DNA of 64,000 bases. Origin: Pseudomonas iridis. GTDB taxonomy: Bacteria; Pseudomonadota; Gammaproteobacteria; Pseudomonadales; Pseudomonadaceae. The notes below the pieces were generated by a model. That model made no database searches. It worked only from the letters and a program-made list of their open reading frames with translations, and was not told the DNA's origin. The stretch's first letter is position 1, and each line of letters starts with the position of its first letter. Location of the stretch: the NCBI RefSeq assembly GCF_017980685.1, contig NZ_JACXXO010000014.1, forward strand, positions 1 through 64,000, in the 5' to 3' direction. The translations under genes and the position numbers were made by a program. Positions 42,711-51,862 of this stretch are shown in pieces.

Positions 42711-43906
42711 GCGCTGGCCCTCGCTGAAGCCAGATACTGCGTAGCCATGTCACGCAGTGCGAGCATGGATTCGGCGGACTCACGGTCGATCCGGCGCTTG
42801 AGCAGCAATCGATTGGCGATACGCATGCCCAAGCCGTCGAAACGATAATCCAGCGTACGCACAAACCGCGTGCCGTCACCTTCGGCGTAGCACTCGTAAG
42901 TCAACGCCAGCGACAACCCGTGATCACCTTGGGCCCGCGCGCACCAGCGTCGCCCGGGCAGGTATTCGGTGACTGCCCAGCTCAAGTGACCTGCGCGGCC
43001 GCCGGCATGAATGTCTTCTTCAAAGCATGCGCCTGCATGCAGCGGCCCGGATGGCCCGTCGATCTTCAGCGATGACGGATGCCACTCGGGCCAGCGGCCG
43101 ACACTGGCCGCGTAGGCGAGTACGGCAATCGGGTCGCCAGCGATATCGATCTGGTGCTGCATGCGGGTCATGGGCATTCTTGAATAGCTCAAAGGGGCGG
43201 CTTGCGGCTCCCAGTAAAGGGTGCCGAACAGGTAGTCCATCAGCGGTAGAACAATGTTGAAATTACGCTCTTGCATGCGCTCGCGACGGTGATGCAGCTC
43301 ATGCAAATGGCGCATGTGACGGATCCACGGCAGGCGCGTCAGCGGGTTGTGCGGCGGCAAGTGTTCGGCAGCATGAAACACCTCGTAGGTCAGATAACCC
43401 AGCACCATGCTGCCAGCGAACAGCCCGGCGACGTTGGCGTTGAACTGCGCGAACAGCCACCACAGCGGCAGGGTAATCACCAGCGTATGGATCACGATCA
43501 GCCACGCCGGAAACAGAATCACCCGCCAGTCGCGAGCGCTGTCGTAGGTCATGTGGCCGGGCGTGAAGAAGCTGTGATGGTCGCCCGCATGCCGGGCGTA
43601 GAACATTTTGGCGAAGGTTTTTTTGTGGTGGCCGAGATGGCGATGGACCATGTACACGCCAAAGTTGAAAAACAGCAGGGTCAGCGGCACGCTCAGCCAT
43701 TCCAGCCAGCTCGCCTGGTGCACGCTGCTCCAGAACGCGCCGATGGCCAGCACCCCGAACAGCAACACGAAGGCGCCGTGCAGCCACGGGTTGTAGAGCG
43801 GATGAATGGCCGCACGATAGCGGCTGCGGAATGCCTCGGTGGTCTGCCTCACTGCGTTCACCTGCGGGTATTTTGTTGTACCCGGCAGATTAGCCGATCC
43901 GGCCAT
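42707..43906 (-). CDS. Fatty-acid hydroxylase superfamily protein fused to an SRPBCC domain
   Basis: This 399-residue protein has two parts. An integral-membrane hydroxylase comes first, with helices such as GAFVLLFGVLAIGAFW and the histidine clusters HRHLGHHKKTF, HAGDHHSFF, HAAEHL and HLHELHH, which bind two irons. From about residue 250 a soluble SRPBCC (START-like) domain follows: QHQIDIAGDPIAVLAYAASV, then SWAVTEYLPGRRW and TRFVRTLDYRFDGLGMRI. Hydroxylases of this superfamily oxidise lipids or sterol-like substrates; the fused lipid-binding domain could present or sense one. It is upstream of and overlaps the propeller protein. The ATG at 43906 has a weak ribosome site, so the start is uncertain. 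Confidence 0.85.
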   Translation of the reverse strand: MAGSANLPGTTKYPQVNAVRQTTEAFRSRYRAAIHPLYNPWLHGAFVLLFGVLAIGAFWSSVHQASWLEWLSVPLTLLFFNFGVYMVHRHLGHHKKTFAKMFYARHAGDHHSFFTPGHMTYDSARDWRVILFPAWLIVIHTLVITLPLWWLFAQFNANVAGLFAGSMVLGYLTYEVFHAAEHLPPHNPLTRLPWIRHMRHLHELHHRRERMQERNFNIVLPLMDYLFGTLYWEPQAAPLSYSRMPMTRMQHQIDIAGDPIAVLAYAASVGRWPEWHPSSLKIDGPSGPLHAGACFEEDIHAGGRAGHLSWAVTEYLPGRRWCARAQGDHGLSLALTYECYAEGDGTRFVRTLDYRFDGLGMRIANRLLLKRRIDRESAESMLALRDMATQYLASARASA

Positions 43907-43975
43907 CAATGCAGGCCGGACCTTGAGGCCACATGCGCCATGATCCGGTGTAAAGCGCCCACTCGGGCTTCTCGA

Positions 43976-44839
43976 TCAGCTCAGCGGGTTCCAGCGTTGT
44001 GACCAATCGTCATCGGTGCGGATCACTTCACGCAGCAGATTGAAGGCTTGCTGCAATGTCGCCGAGTCGCGATCACGCGAATACACCAGATAGGTTGGAT
44101 AGCCGAATTCCGGGGCTTTGGTCACCGTTTCCAGTGCGCCGCTTTCCAGATAGGTGCGCACCACACGGGTGCGGAAGTAGCCGCTGCCACCGTTTTCCAG
44201 GATGTATTGCAGGGCGAGTGGGCCCAGGTTGAAACTCAGCGCGGCTTTGGCTTTTTCCGGCAGGGCGGCGTCGTGCTGGCGGCGGAAGTCCGGGCCCCAG
44301 TCGATATAAACGTAGGGATCCGGGCGATCAGGCGCGCGCACCAGAATCAGTTTTTCCTCCAGTACCTGCTCGACCTGCAACCCCGGCCAGTATTCCGGTT
44401 GATAGACCAGCGCCGCGTCGAGCACGCCGAGTTCGAGTTGGCGCAGCAGGTTTTCACCGTCGCGGATTTCCATGCGCAGGGCATGCCCGGGGATTTTCTC
44501 GCGCAACTCGGCCGCCCAACTGAGCATCAGCGGGTTGCACAGGCTGACTTCGCCGCCGATGTGCAGCACGTTGTGATAACCCTCAGGCAGCGGCAGGTCG
44601 CGCCGCGCCGCTTCCCAGGTCTGCACCAGTTGATTGGCATAGACCACGAAGGCCTCGCCATTGGGCGTCAATTTCGCTCCGGCGCGATTGCGCACAAACA
44701 GCGTACTGCCCAACTGGCTTTCGAGTTTCTGCACCCGGGCGGTGATCGCCGTTTGCGTGACGAACAGCTTCTGCGCCGCTGCCGCGAGACTGCCGTGACG
44801 GACGATTTCCAGAAAGGTGCGAGCGAGGTCGATGTCCAT
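43976..44839 (-). CDS. LysR-family transcriptional regulator
   Basis: The 287-residue regulator begins MDIDLARTFLEIVRHGSLAA. The winged helix (AQKLFVTQTAITARVQKLES) is followed by the effector domain (VLHIGGEVSLCNPLMLSWAA to the C-terminus). The ATG at 44839 matches the canonical N-terminus; the frame extends ten codons further. It lies between the hydroxylase pair and hypX, all on the same strand, so its target is unclear. Either neighbour unit could be controlled. Confidence 0.9.
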   Translation of the reverse strand: MDIDLARTFLEIVRHGSLAAAAQKLFVTQTAITARVQKLESQLGSTLFVRNRAGAKLTPNGEAFVVYANQLVQTWEAARRDLPLPEGYHNVLHIGGEVSLCNPLMLSWAAELREKIPGHALRMEIRDGENLLRQLELGVLDAALVYQPEYWPGLQVEQVLEEKLILVRAPDRPDPYVYIDWGPDFRRQHDAALPEKAKAALSFNLGPLALQYILENGGSGYFRTRVVRTYLESGALETVTKAPEFGYPTYLVYSRDRDSATLQQAFNLLREVIRTDDDWSQRWNPLS

Positions 44840-44942
44840 GGGCGGGCCGGTGTTTGAGGTGGGGGGCATTGTAAGTGCAGGGCCGATACCACGTCATCGT
44901 TCATCGCGGCCGTACGCAAGATCTGTGCTCGACACAAAACCC

Positions 44943-45036
44943 TGTAGGAGCTGTCGAGTGAAACGAGGCTGCGATCTTTTGATCTTGTCTTTGGAAAAAC
45001 AGGTCAAAAGATCGCAGCGTGCCGCAGCTCCTACAC
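44943..45036. repeat. REP doublet, family B, overlapping the hypX stop
   Basis: ctgtaggagctg ... ggctgcgatct and the inverted agatcgcag ... cgcagctcctaca, with mismatches in one arm. The stop codon of the leftward gene is provided by the outer edge of the repeat. Confidence 0.82.
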
Positions 45037-46761
45037 GGAGATCGCGCAGGGTTGCAGTGTCGGTGATGGACGAGCCCAATCTTCAATCAGTCGCGCCGGC
45101 GTGCCACAGGCCTTGCGCTTGTAGACGAAATGGCGGCACTTCTCGGCAAAGCCATTGCGGTTGTAGAGCATGTCTTTCTGCATTTCCTGCAGTTCGGCCT
45201 CGCGGCATTGTCGGATCAGCACCTGATCCGCTCGCAACTTGCGTTCACGCACTGGCGCGTAGGTTGGGTCGGTCAAGACGCTGTTGGCCCGTTGCAGCAG
45301 CCACAACGAAAACTCATCCGGGCAGCGCGGACCAATCTCCTGGACCATACCCCATTGCAGCGCCTGGCTTGTACTCACCGGCAGACAGGCCTGGGTCAGT
45401 TGCTCGGCCATCGTCGGGCCGACGGCGCGGGGCAGGCTGTAAGTCCAGTATTCCGACCCATACAGGCCCATGCTTTTGTAATGCGGATTGAACACGATAT
45501 CGGCGCGGGCAAACACGATATCAGCGGCCAGTGCGAGCATTACTCCCCCGGCGCCGGCGCTACCTGTCACGCCGCTGACTACCAGTTGCCGCGCGGTCAG
45601 CAGCTCTTCGCAGACATCATCGATCGCCTGAATATTCGCCCAGGCTTCAGCACCCGGATCCTGTGCCGCCTGAATCACATTCAAATGCACGCCGTTGGAA
45701 AAACTCCCGCGCCCACCCTTGATCAACAACACTTGGGTGTCGCGAGACTTGGCCCAACGCAATGCCTCGACCATGCGTCGGCACTGCTCGGTGCTCATGG
45801 CGCCGTTGTAGAACTCGAAGGTCAGTTCACCGACCTGCCCGGATTCGCGGTAACGAATCGGCTGATACGCCTCGTCGCTGAATGGCTGGTTGGCGATCGA
45901 CCAGTCCAGCGTCGGCACAGCGGCCAATTGTCCGGCGAGAATATGCCGAGCCGGTTGCTTGAACGTTTCTTCGCCGGGCTGCGGTTTGCGCCGCAGCGAG
46001 CCGATCCACACGCTCTGATCGCCGGCCGCGACCAACACAGCATCGTCGTGCACCGCGAGAATTTCACCGGGCATGCCGCTGCGTGAATCAAGGTGTGCGT
46101 CGTACACGTAGTACTGCCCGCCGGCCAGGCTCGCCAGAACGCCGGGCTGACCGTCGGCGGCATCGATGCAGCGTTTGATGAAGTGTGCGCAGTCATGCCA
46201 ACTGAAGCTGCGGTCGACTTGCTTCATGTTCGGCTGCAAGCGGCCGCGCACCTTGGGGTCGGCGTAATCCAGCGCCACAGGAACGAATCCGTCACTGAAC
46301 TTCTCGACCACTTCGCGAATGCAACAGATCGCCGCATCGCTGACCCGACCGTTGTAAAGCTCGGATTTGCGCAGGCCTGCCGGCAGGTTGAACTCGCAGG
46401 TGGCCCATACCGGCCCGGCGTCCATTTCTTCGACCGCTTGCAGCGCGGTCACGCCCCAGCACGACAGCTCGTTGGTGATCGCCCAGTCCAGTGCACTCGC
46501 ACCGCGATCGCCGACGATGCCGGGATGGATGATCACGACCGGCCGCGCGGTATTGCTCCATAGCGCTTGCGGCACGCGGTCCTTGAGAAACGGACAGATC
46601 ACCAGATCGGCGCCGCTGTGTTCGATCTGTTCGCACACCGTCGCCTCGTCGGTAAACACTACAACGCTGGGCGAATGCCCTGCCTGGCGCAGTTCCAGCC
46701 ACGCGCGTTGGGTCAGGCCGTTGAACGCCGATGACAGCAAGATAATGTGGAGTGGCCGCAT
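45031..46761 (-). CDS. hypX: HypX/HoxX-like hydrogenase maturation protein
   Basis: The 576-residue protein fuses an N-terminal formyl-tetrahydrofolate-binding domain to a C-terminal enoyl-CoA-hydratase-like domain. The first part shows PVVIIHPGIVGDRGASALDW, then a formyltransferase C-domain; the second shows NGAMSTEQCRRMVEALRWAK, GGRGSFSNGVHLNVI and SGVTGSAGAGGVMLALAADI. HypX makes the CO ligand of [NiFe]-hydrogenase from formyl-tetrahydrofolate under oxic conditions. No hydrogenase or other hyp gene is in the window. The stop codon lies in a family B REP repeat. Either a hydrogenase lies elsewhere or the protein has another CO- or formyl-transfer role. Confidence 0.9.
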   Translation of the reverse strand: MRPLHIILLSSAFNGLTQRAWLELRQAGHSPSVVVFTDEATVCEQIEHSGADLVICPFLKDRVPQALWSNTARPVVIIHPGIVGDRGASALDWAITNELSCWGVTALQAVEEMDAGPVWATCEFNLPAGLRKSELYNGRVSDAAICCIREVVEKFSDGFVPVALDYADPKVRGRLQPNMKQVDRSFSWHDCAHFIKRCIDAADGQPGVLASLAGGQYYVYDAHLDSRSGMPGEILAVHDDAVLVAAGDQSVWIGSLRRKPQPGEETFKQPARHILAGQLAAVPTLDWSIANQPFSDEAYQPIRYRESGQVGELTFEFYNGAMSTEQCRRMVEALRWAKSRDTQVLLIKGGRGSFSNGVHLNVIQAAQDPGAEAWANIQAIDDVCEELLTARQLVVSGVTGSAGAGGVMLALAADIVFARADIVFNPHYKSMGLYGSEYWTYSLPRAVGPTMAEQLTQACLPVSTSQALQWGMVQEIGPRCPDEFSLWLLQRANSVLTDPTYAPVRERKLRADQVLIRQCREAELQEMQKDMLYNRNGFAEKCRHFVYKRKACGTPARLIEDWARPSPTLQPCAISV

Positions 46762-46987
46762 GAAAATTCTTCCTTGAATGGGATCAGCCGCAGGCTCCCG
46801 GTGAGCCTTCCTTGGCCTTCGATGGAGCGGGAAGAGTAATCAGTGGCAAGGTGTGCATCAGTGATCGAGGTCAACGTTGTGTCAGCCAATAGTTGTGCGG
46901 CCGGACGAGGTGACGAATTGCCCCCACACTTATGTTCAACAAAAAACCGGTAGGAGCTGCGGCACGCTGAATTGTTGGCGCCAAACG

Positions 46988-47020
46988 CAAAAATCCCGCC
47001 ACAGGGGCGGGATTTTTTTG
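46988..47020 (-). terminator. Terminator of the SCP2 gene
   Basis: aaaaatcccgcc / ggcgggattttttt with a short loop, about 17 bases past the leftward stop at 47037. The adjacent ctgcggcacgct at 46955-46968 is half of a family B REP. Confidence 0.92.
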
Positions 47021-47036
47021 TCACTGAACAGCGGTA

Positions 47037-47351
47037 TTACGAAGGGAACAGCTCGGACAGTTTCATCGCCAGCATCATGTCGCCTTCAGCGCGCAGTTTG
47101 CCGCCCATGAACGCTTGCATGCCGTCGGTCGAACCGTCAACGATGCCTTGCAGGGTTTCGCCGTCCATGACCAGAGTGACCTGGGCGTCCGGGTTCTCGC
47201 CTTCTTGCAGCTCGCAAGTGCTGTCTTTGACGATCAGCGAGAAGTTCTTGGTGTCGTCGATGCGGAAACCGAAGACCAGGTCCAGGCCGGCAGCAGCGGC
47301 TGGGTTGAACTTGGCTTTCATTGCTTGTACGGCATCAGCTACGGAGGTCAT
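47037..47351 (-). CDS. SCP2 sterol-binding-fold protein
   Basis: This 104-residue protein is a single SCP2 domain: MTSVADAVQAMKAKFNPAAA, then DLVFGFRIDDTKNFSLIVKD and DAQVTLVMDGETLQGIVDGS. These bind lipids or acyl chains in a hydrophobic tunnel. It is cytosolic, with no signal peptide. An AAGGAT site precedes the ATG. It is monocistronic with a terminator. Bacterial roles are poorly known. Confidence 0.92.
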   Translation of the reverse strand: MTSVADAVQAMKAKFNPAAAAGLDLVFGFRIDDTKNFSLIVKDSTCELQEGENPDAQVTLVMDGETLQGIVDGSTDGMQAFMGGKLRAEGDMMLAMKLSELFPS

Positions 47352-47415
47352 GGTTCGATCCTTTCTTGGGTAATGGGAGCTGGGTGATTACAGCAAGGGT
47401 CACAGTAATCCGGAC

Positions 47416-48126
47416 TCAGCGGAAAGTGATGAGTTCCGGGGCCTTCAACAGTTGCAGATGGGCATGACTGTTGAAGGAAGCCAGGGCCACCTCGCGGCCG
47501 CGAAACTTCAGCTGGTTGAGCGAGGTGTTGACGATTTGCCAATTCAGTTCAAAAGCCTGTTTGGCAGGCATTTGTGTAATGAGGTGGAGCAGGGCGGTGA
47601 TCGTGCCGCCAGAGGTGAACACCGCGATTTTCTGGTTTTGTTCGGCCTGTTCAATAATTCGATGCAGCCCGGCCTGAACCCGTTCAACGAAACCCAGCCA
47701 GCTCTCCAGCCCCGGTGTGTCATAGGTGCCGGCCAGCCAGCGCTCGATGATCAGGGCAAAAATGCGCTGGAACTCGCCGCGGTTTTGCGCGGCGTTGCGC
47801 AAGATGTCGAGGGCTTCAGGCTCGTCTGGCAACATCGCCGGGAGCAGGGCACGGATCACCGCGTCAGCATCGAATTCGTTAAACGCGGAATCGGTTTCCA
47901 GCGTCGGCACCGACAGGCCTTTGGCAGTGAATTGCTCCAGCGCACTGGTGGCCGTGTGTTGTTGGCGGCGCAGATCACCTGCCAGGCAGCGATCGAAGCG
48001 GATCCCCAGTTCTGCGAGGTGCTGACCGAGGATTTCTGCCTGACGCACACCAGTCGGCGACAGGACGTCATAGTCGTCTGCACCAAAGGAGGCCTGGCCA
48101 TGTCGAATCAAATAGATGCTGCCCAC
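47416..48126 (-). CDS. Histidine phosphatase (phosphoglycerate mutase family)
   Basis: The 236-residue phosphatase starts at GTG with VGSIYLIRHGQASFGADDYD: the catalytic His is in LIRHGQ and the second His in FTSGGTITALLHLI. Other family residues include RQAEILGQHLAELG and CLAGDLRRQQHTA. The frame is open to a TTG 21 codons earlier, but that extension is unlike the family; neither start has a strong ribosome site. Substrates may be small phosphates or phosphoproteins. The neighbouring SohB protease gene is divergent. Confidence 0.88.
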   Translation of the reverse strand: MGSIYLIRHGQASFGADDYDVLSPTGVRQAEILGQHLAELGIRFDRCLAGDLRRQQHTATSALEQFTAKGLSVPTLETDSAFNEFDADAVIRALLPAMLPDEPEALDILRNAAQNRGEFQRIFALIIERWLAGTYDTPGLESWLGFVERVQAGLHRIIEQAEQNQKIAVFTSGGTITALLHLITQMPAKQAFELNWQIVNTSLNQLKFRGREVALASFNSHAHLQLLKAPELITFR

Positions 48127-48330
48127 GTCCGCGTCGTCCCGGTACGTTGAAGGTTTGGCGAGATTATGAGGATGCCGGGGAGCTGTCAATGAAAAAACAT
48201 ACGCTTGTTTGAAATGCCCGTTACAGGCGTGTTGCCAGAGGTTTCACGACTGGCCGACGAGTCGGCGCATGGGTATGCTGGTGCCATTACGCGTGGAAAT
48301 CACATCCACGCTTTGTTTTGAGGAGTCTCT

Positions 48331-49362
48331 GTGGAGTTTTTCACCGAATACGCCAGTTTCCTGGCCAAAACCGTCACCCTGGTGATCGCCATTCTGGTGG
48401 TGCTTGCCAGCTTTGCCGCGTTGCGCAGCAAGGGTCGGCGCAAGTCGGCGGGGCAGTTGCAGGTCAGCAAGCTCAATGATTTCTACAAAGGCCTGCGTGA
48501 GCGCCTGGAGCAGACCCTGCTCGACAAGGATCAGCTCAAGGCCTTGCGCAAGGGCGAGGCCAAGTCCGAAAAGAGCGAGAAGAAGCAGAAGAAAAAACCC
48601 GAGGCCAAACCACGGGTGTTCGTGCTGGATTTCGACGGCGACATCAAAGCCTCGGCCACCGAGAGCCTGCGTCATGAAATCACTGCGCTGCTGACCCTCG
48701 CTACGCCGAAGGACGAAGTTGTACTGCGTCTGGAAAGCGGCGGTGGCATGGTCCACAGCTACGGTCTGGCGTCTTCGCAACTGGCGCGTATCCGCGAAGC
48801 CGGTGTGCCCTTGACCGTGTGCATCGACAAAGTCGCGGCCAGCGGCGGCTACATGATGGCGTGCATCGGCGAGAAGATCATCAGTGCGCCGTTCGCCATT
48901 CTCGGCTCGATCGGTGTGGTTGCGCAGTTGCCCAACGTCAACCGCCTGCTGAAGAAGCACGACATCGACTTCGAAGTGCTGACCGCCGGTGAGTACAAAC
49001 GCACCCTGACCGTGTTTGGTGAGAACACCGAGAAAGGCCGCGAGAAGTTTCAGGAAGACCTGGATATCACCCATCAACTGTTCAAGAACTTCGTTGCCCG
49101 CTACCGTCCGCAACTGGCCATCGATGACGTGGCGACTGGCGAAGTCTGGCTCGGCGTCGCGGCGCTGGAAAAGCAACTGGTCGACGAACTCAAGACCAGC
49201 GATGAATACCTCTCGCAGAAGGCCAGGCAGGCTGAGGTTTACCACCTGCATTACGCCGAACGCAAAAGTTTGCAGGAGCGCATCGGCATGGCAGCCAGCG
49301 GTTCGGTAGATCGCGTACTGCTGAACTGGTGGAGCCGTCTGACCCAGCAGCGCTTCTGGTAA
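48331..49362 (+). CDS. sohB: Probable inner-membrane serine protease SohB
   Basis: The 343-residue protein starts at GTG with GAGGAG upstream. One N-terminal membrane helix (VTLVIAILVVLASFAAL) is followed by a charged linker (EKSEKKQKKKPEAK). The S49 protease domain carries catalytic Ser171 in KVAASGGYMMAC; the paired lysine is expected in GEYKRTLTVF. SohB in E. coli suppresses loss of DegP and degrades signal peptides or misfolded envelope proteins. It has its own terminator. Confidence 0.93.
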   Translation: MEFFTEYASFLAKTVTLVIAILVVLASFAALRSKGRRKSAGQLQVSKLNDFYKGLRERLEQTLLDKDQLKALRKGEAKSEKSEKKQKKKPEAKPRVFVLDFDGDIKASATESLRHEITALLTLATPKDEVVLRLESGGGMVHSYGLASSQLARIREAGVPLTVCIDKVAASGGYMMACIGEKIISAPFAILGSIGVVAQLPNVNRLLKKHDIDFEVLTAGEYKRTLTVFGENTEKGREKFQEDLDITHQLFKNFVARYRPQLAIDDVATGEVWLGVAALEKQLVDELKTSDEYLSQKARQAEVYHLHYAERKSLQERIGMAASGSVDRVLLNWWSRLTQQRFW

Positions 49363-49375
49363 GTCAGTCAGGCAT

Positions 49376-49410
49376 AAAAAAACGCCGCTCAATGACCGGC
49401 GTTTTTTTGT
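49376..49410 (+). terminator. Terminator between sohB and the sulfite reductase operon
   Basis: aaaaaacgccg / cggcgttttttt hairpin between the convergent stop codons of sohB and the DUF934 gene. It can end transcripts from both sides. Confidence 0.92.
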
Positions 49411-49432
49411 CCGCAGCTTTTGTGGCGAAGAC

Positions 49433-49927
49433 TTAGCGGCGGCGGAACAGCGGCAGCGGTTCGTCAGTGGCGGCCTGATAGGTCACCGAGAAATCCTTGA
49501 GACCTTCCAGCGCTTCGTGCGGATCTTTATCTGCACGCACAGCAAAGGCGTCGAAACCGCAGCGGCGCATGTAAAACAGCTGATCGCGCAGCACATCGCC
49601 AATCGCTCGCAGCTCGCCTTTGAAGCCATAGCGATCACGCAACAGGCGGGCGTTGGAGTAGTTGCGCCCGTCAGTAAATGCCGGGAAGTTCAGCGCGATC
49701 ACCTGGAACTTATCAACGTCCTCACCGATTTCCTCTGCTTCCTCGTCCGCGTCGAGCCACACGCCCAGACCGCCGTCGCGAGCCATGAGCATGCGGCTGT
49801 GTTCACGCCACAGTTGCAGCGGAACGATCAGATCGTCGCAGTTGCTGATCTCGTCGATGTTGAAATCCTTGGGCAGCAAGTGCCAGGTTTCGTCGACGAC
49901 TTCGTTGTTCTTAATGATTCGCTGCAT
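49433..49927 (-). CDS. DUF934 protein linked to sulfite reductase
   Basis: The 164-residue cytosolic protein begins MQRIIKNNEVVDETWHLLPK. It contains LGVWLDADEEAEEIGEDVDK, then FPAFTDGRNYSNARLLRDRY and ELRAIGDVLRDQLFYMRRCG, the DUF934 pattern. In pseudomonads it follows cysI and is thought to help electron delivery or sulfite-to-cysteine coupling, though the exact role is unproven. It starts 17 bases inside the end of cysI, so the two are translationally coupled. Confidence 0.9.
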   Translation of the reverse strand: MQRIIKNNEVVDETWHLLPKDFNIDEISNCDDLIVPLQLWREHSRMLMARDGGLGVWLDADEEAEEIGEDVDKFQVIALNFPAFTDGRNYSNARLLRDRYGFKGELRAIGDVLRDQLFYMRRCGFDAFAVRADKDPHEALEGLKDFSVTYQAATDEPLPLFRRR

Positions 49928-51569
49928 AGACGCGTTCCTTGAAGAGGTCGATGCCAATACGCTGATAGGTGTCGATGAAGCGCTCGTCTTCGGTACGTTG
50001 TTCCACGTACACGTCAATCAGCTTCGAGATCACGTCAGGCATGACTTCCTGTGCGAAGGACGGGCCGAGAATCTTGCCCAGACTCGCATCACGGCTGGCG
50101 CTGCCGCCGAGGGAGACCTGATAGAACTCCTCACCTTTCTTGTCCACCCCGAGGATACCGATGTGGCCGACGTGGTGGTGACCGCAGGCGTTCATGCAAC
50201 CGGAGATGTTCAGGTCCAGTTCACCGATGTCGAACAGGTAGTCCAGGTCATCGAAACGGCGCTGGATCGATTCGGCAATCGGGATTGACTTGGCGTTGGC
50301 CAGCGAGCAGAAATCACCGCCAGGGCAGCAGATGATGTCGGTCAGCAGGCCGATGTTCGGCGTGGCGAAACCACCTTCACGCAATTCGCCCCACAGGGCG
50401 AACAGTTGGCTTTGCTCGACATCGGCAAGAATGATGTTTTGCTCGTGGGAGGTGCGCAGTTGACCGAAGCTGTAGCGGTCGGCCAGATCGGCGACGGCGT
50501 CAAGCTGCTTGTCGGTGATGTCGCCCGGCGCTACGCCAGTCGGTTTCAGCGACAGGGTCACGGCCACATAACCCGGCTTCTTGTGCGCCAGGGTATTGCG
50601 GGTGCGCCAGCGGGCGAAGCCTGGGTGTTCTTTGTCCAGATCGGCCAATTGCGCGGTCTGGTTTTCCAGCGCTTTGTAGTCCGGATCGACGAAGTGCCTG
50701 GCGACGCGCTGCAGTTCGGCTTCGGTCAACGTGGTCTGACCACCGCGCAGGTGTTCCATTTCCGCATCGACTTTCTGCGCGAACACTTCAGGGGTGAGCG
50801 CCTTGACGAGGATCTTGATCCGCGCCTTGTATTTGTTGTCGCGACGACCATAGCGGTTGTAGACCCGCAGGATGGCGTCGAGGTAGCTCAACAGATCCTG
50901 CCACGGCAGGAACTCGTTGATGAACGCGCCCACCACTGGCGTACGACCGAGGCCACCGCCAACCAGGACGCGGAAACCGAGTTCGCCAGCTTCGTTGTGC
51001 ACCGGCTCAAGACCGATGTCGTGTACTTCGATGGCCGCACGGTCAGCGGTCGAACCGTTGACGGCGATCTTGAATTTGCGCGGCAGGTAGGCGAATTCCG
51101 GATGGAAGGTCGTCCACTGACGAACGATCTCGCACCATGGGCGCGGGTCGATCAGCTCGTCGGCAGCGACACCGGCGAACTGGTCGGTGGTGACGTTGCG
51201 CAGGCAGTTGCCGCTGGTCTGGATCGCGTGCATCTGCACGGTGGCCAGTTCGGCGAGGATGTCCGGGATGTCTTCCACCGCCGGCCAGTTGAACTGGACG
51301 TTCTGCCGGGTACTGATGTGGGCGTAGCCCTTGTCGTAGTCACGGGCAATCTTGGCCATCATGCGCATCTGACGCGAAGTCAGTTGGCCGTAAGGCACCG
51401 CCACGCGCAGCATCGGCGCGAAGCGCTGAATGTAGAGGCCATTTTGCAGGCGTAGCGGGCGGAATTCTTCTTCGCTCAGCTCACCTGCCAGATAGCGTCG
51501 GGTCTGATCACGGAACTGCTTGACGCGGTCCTCGATGATCCGCTGATCGTACTCGTCGTATACGTACAT
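49911..51569 (-). CDS. cysI: Sulfite reductase hemoprotein subunit
   Basis: The 552-residue enzyme reduces sulfite to sulfide in assimilatory sulfur metabolism. Ferredoxin-like repeats (LRVAVPYGQLTSRQMRMMAK) lead to the siroheme/4Fe-4S site: Cys415 and Cys421 (CCPGGDFCSLAN) and Cys458 and Cys462 (CMNACGHHHVGHIG). The ATG at 51569 gives the conserved MYVYDEYDQRIIEDRV start; the longer open frame runs into the leader. No cysJ flavoprotein is visible, so electrons probably come from a ferredoxin or an unlinked partner. It is co-translated with the DUF934 gene and is probably under CysB control, though no site was identified. Confidence 0.95.
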   Translation of the reverse strand: MYVYDEYDQRIIEDRVKQFRDQTRRYLAGELSEEEFRPLRLQNGLYIQRFAPMLRVAVPYGQLTSRQMRMMAKIARDYDKGYAHISTRQNVQFNWPAVEDIPDILAELATVQMHAIQTSGNCLRNVTTDQFAGVAADELIDPRPWCEIVRQWTTFHPEFAYLPRKFKIAVNGSTADRAAIEVHDIGLEPVHNEAGELGFRVLVGGGLGRTPVVGAFINEFLPWQDLLSYLDAILRVYNRYGRRDNKYKARIKILVKALTPEVFAQKVDAEMEHLRGGQTTLTEAELQRVARHFVDPDYKALENQTAQLADLDKEHPGFARWRTRNTLAHKKPGYVAVTLSLKPTGVAPGDITDKQLDAVADLADRYSFGQLRTSHEQNIILADVEQSQLFALWGELREGGFATPNIGLLTDIICCPGGDFCSLANAKSIPIAESIQRRFDDLDYLFDIGELDLNISGCMNACGHHHVGHIGILGVDKKGEEFYQVSLGGSASRDASLGKILGPSFAQEVMPDVISKLIDVYVEQRTEDERFIDTYQRIGIDLFKERVYAANH

Positions 51570-51862
51570 ATAAGTCCTGTTCTCAGGCTTTGGGCTACTC
51601 GGAAAACGCTGCGTTTTCGCTTGCTGGAGTCCGATGTTGCCTCTGCAATTCTGCGCGCACGGCCGCGCGCTCCCTAAGGGAGCCGGGGCAATATACCCGT
51701 TTGCAGTTATGCGCAAAAGTGATGTTTGAGTATATGTAAAGAACCAAATCGCCTAACGATAACAGTTATTAACTAATCCACATTTGTCGTGCGGACAATC
51801 ATCGTCTTAACTGTGGTCGAGTCTTTCTGCAATCACCGATAAAACCGATAAGAGGCGATGCA
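51570..51862. other. cysI promoter and divergent intergenic region
   Basis: This 290-base stretch between cysI and the small membrane protein gene must hold both promoters. It contains a perfect short palindrome, gctccct-a-agggagc at 51669-51683, about 100 bases before the cysI start. It becomes AT-rich around 51720-51790. No repeats were found. Confidence 0.5.
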
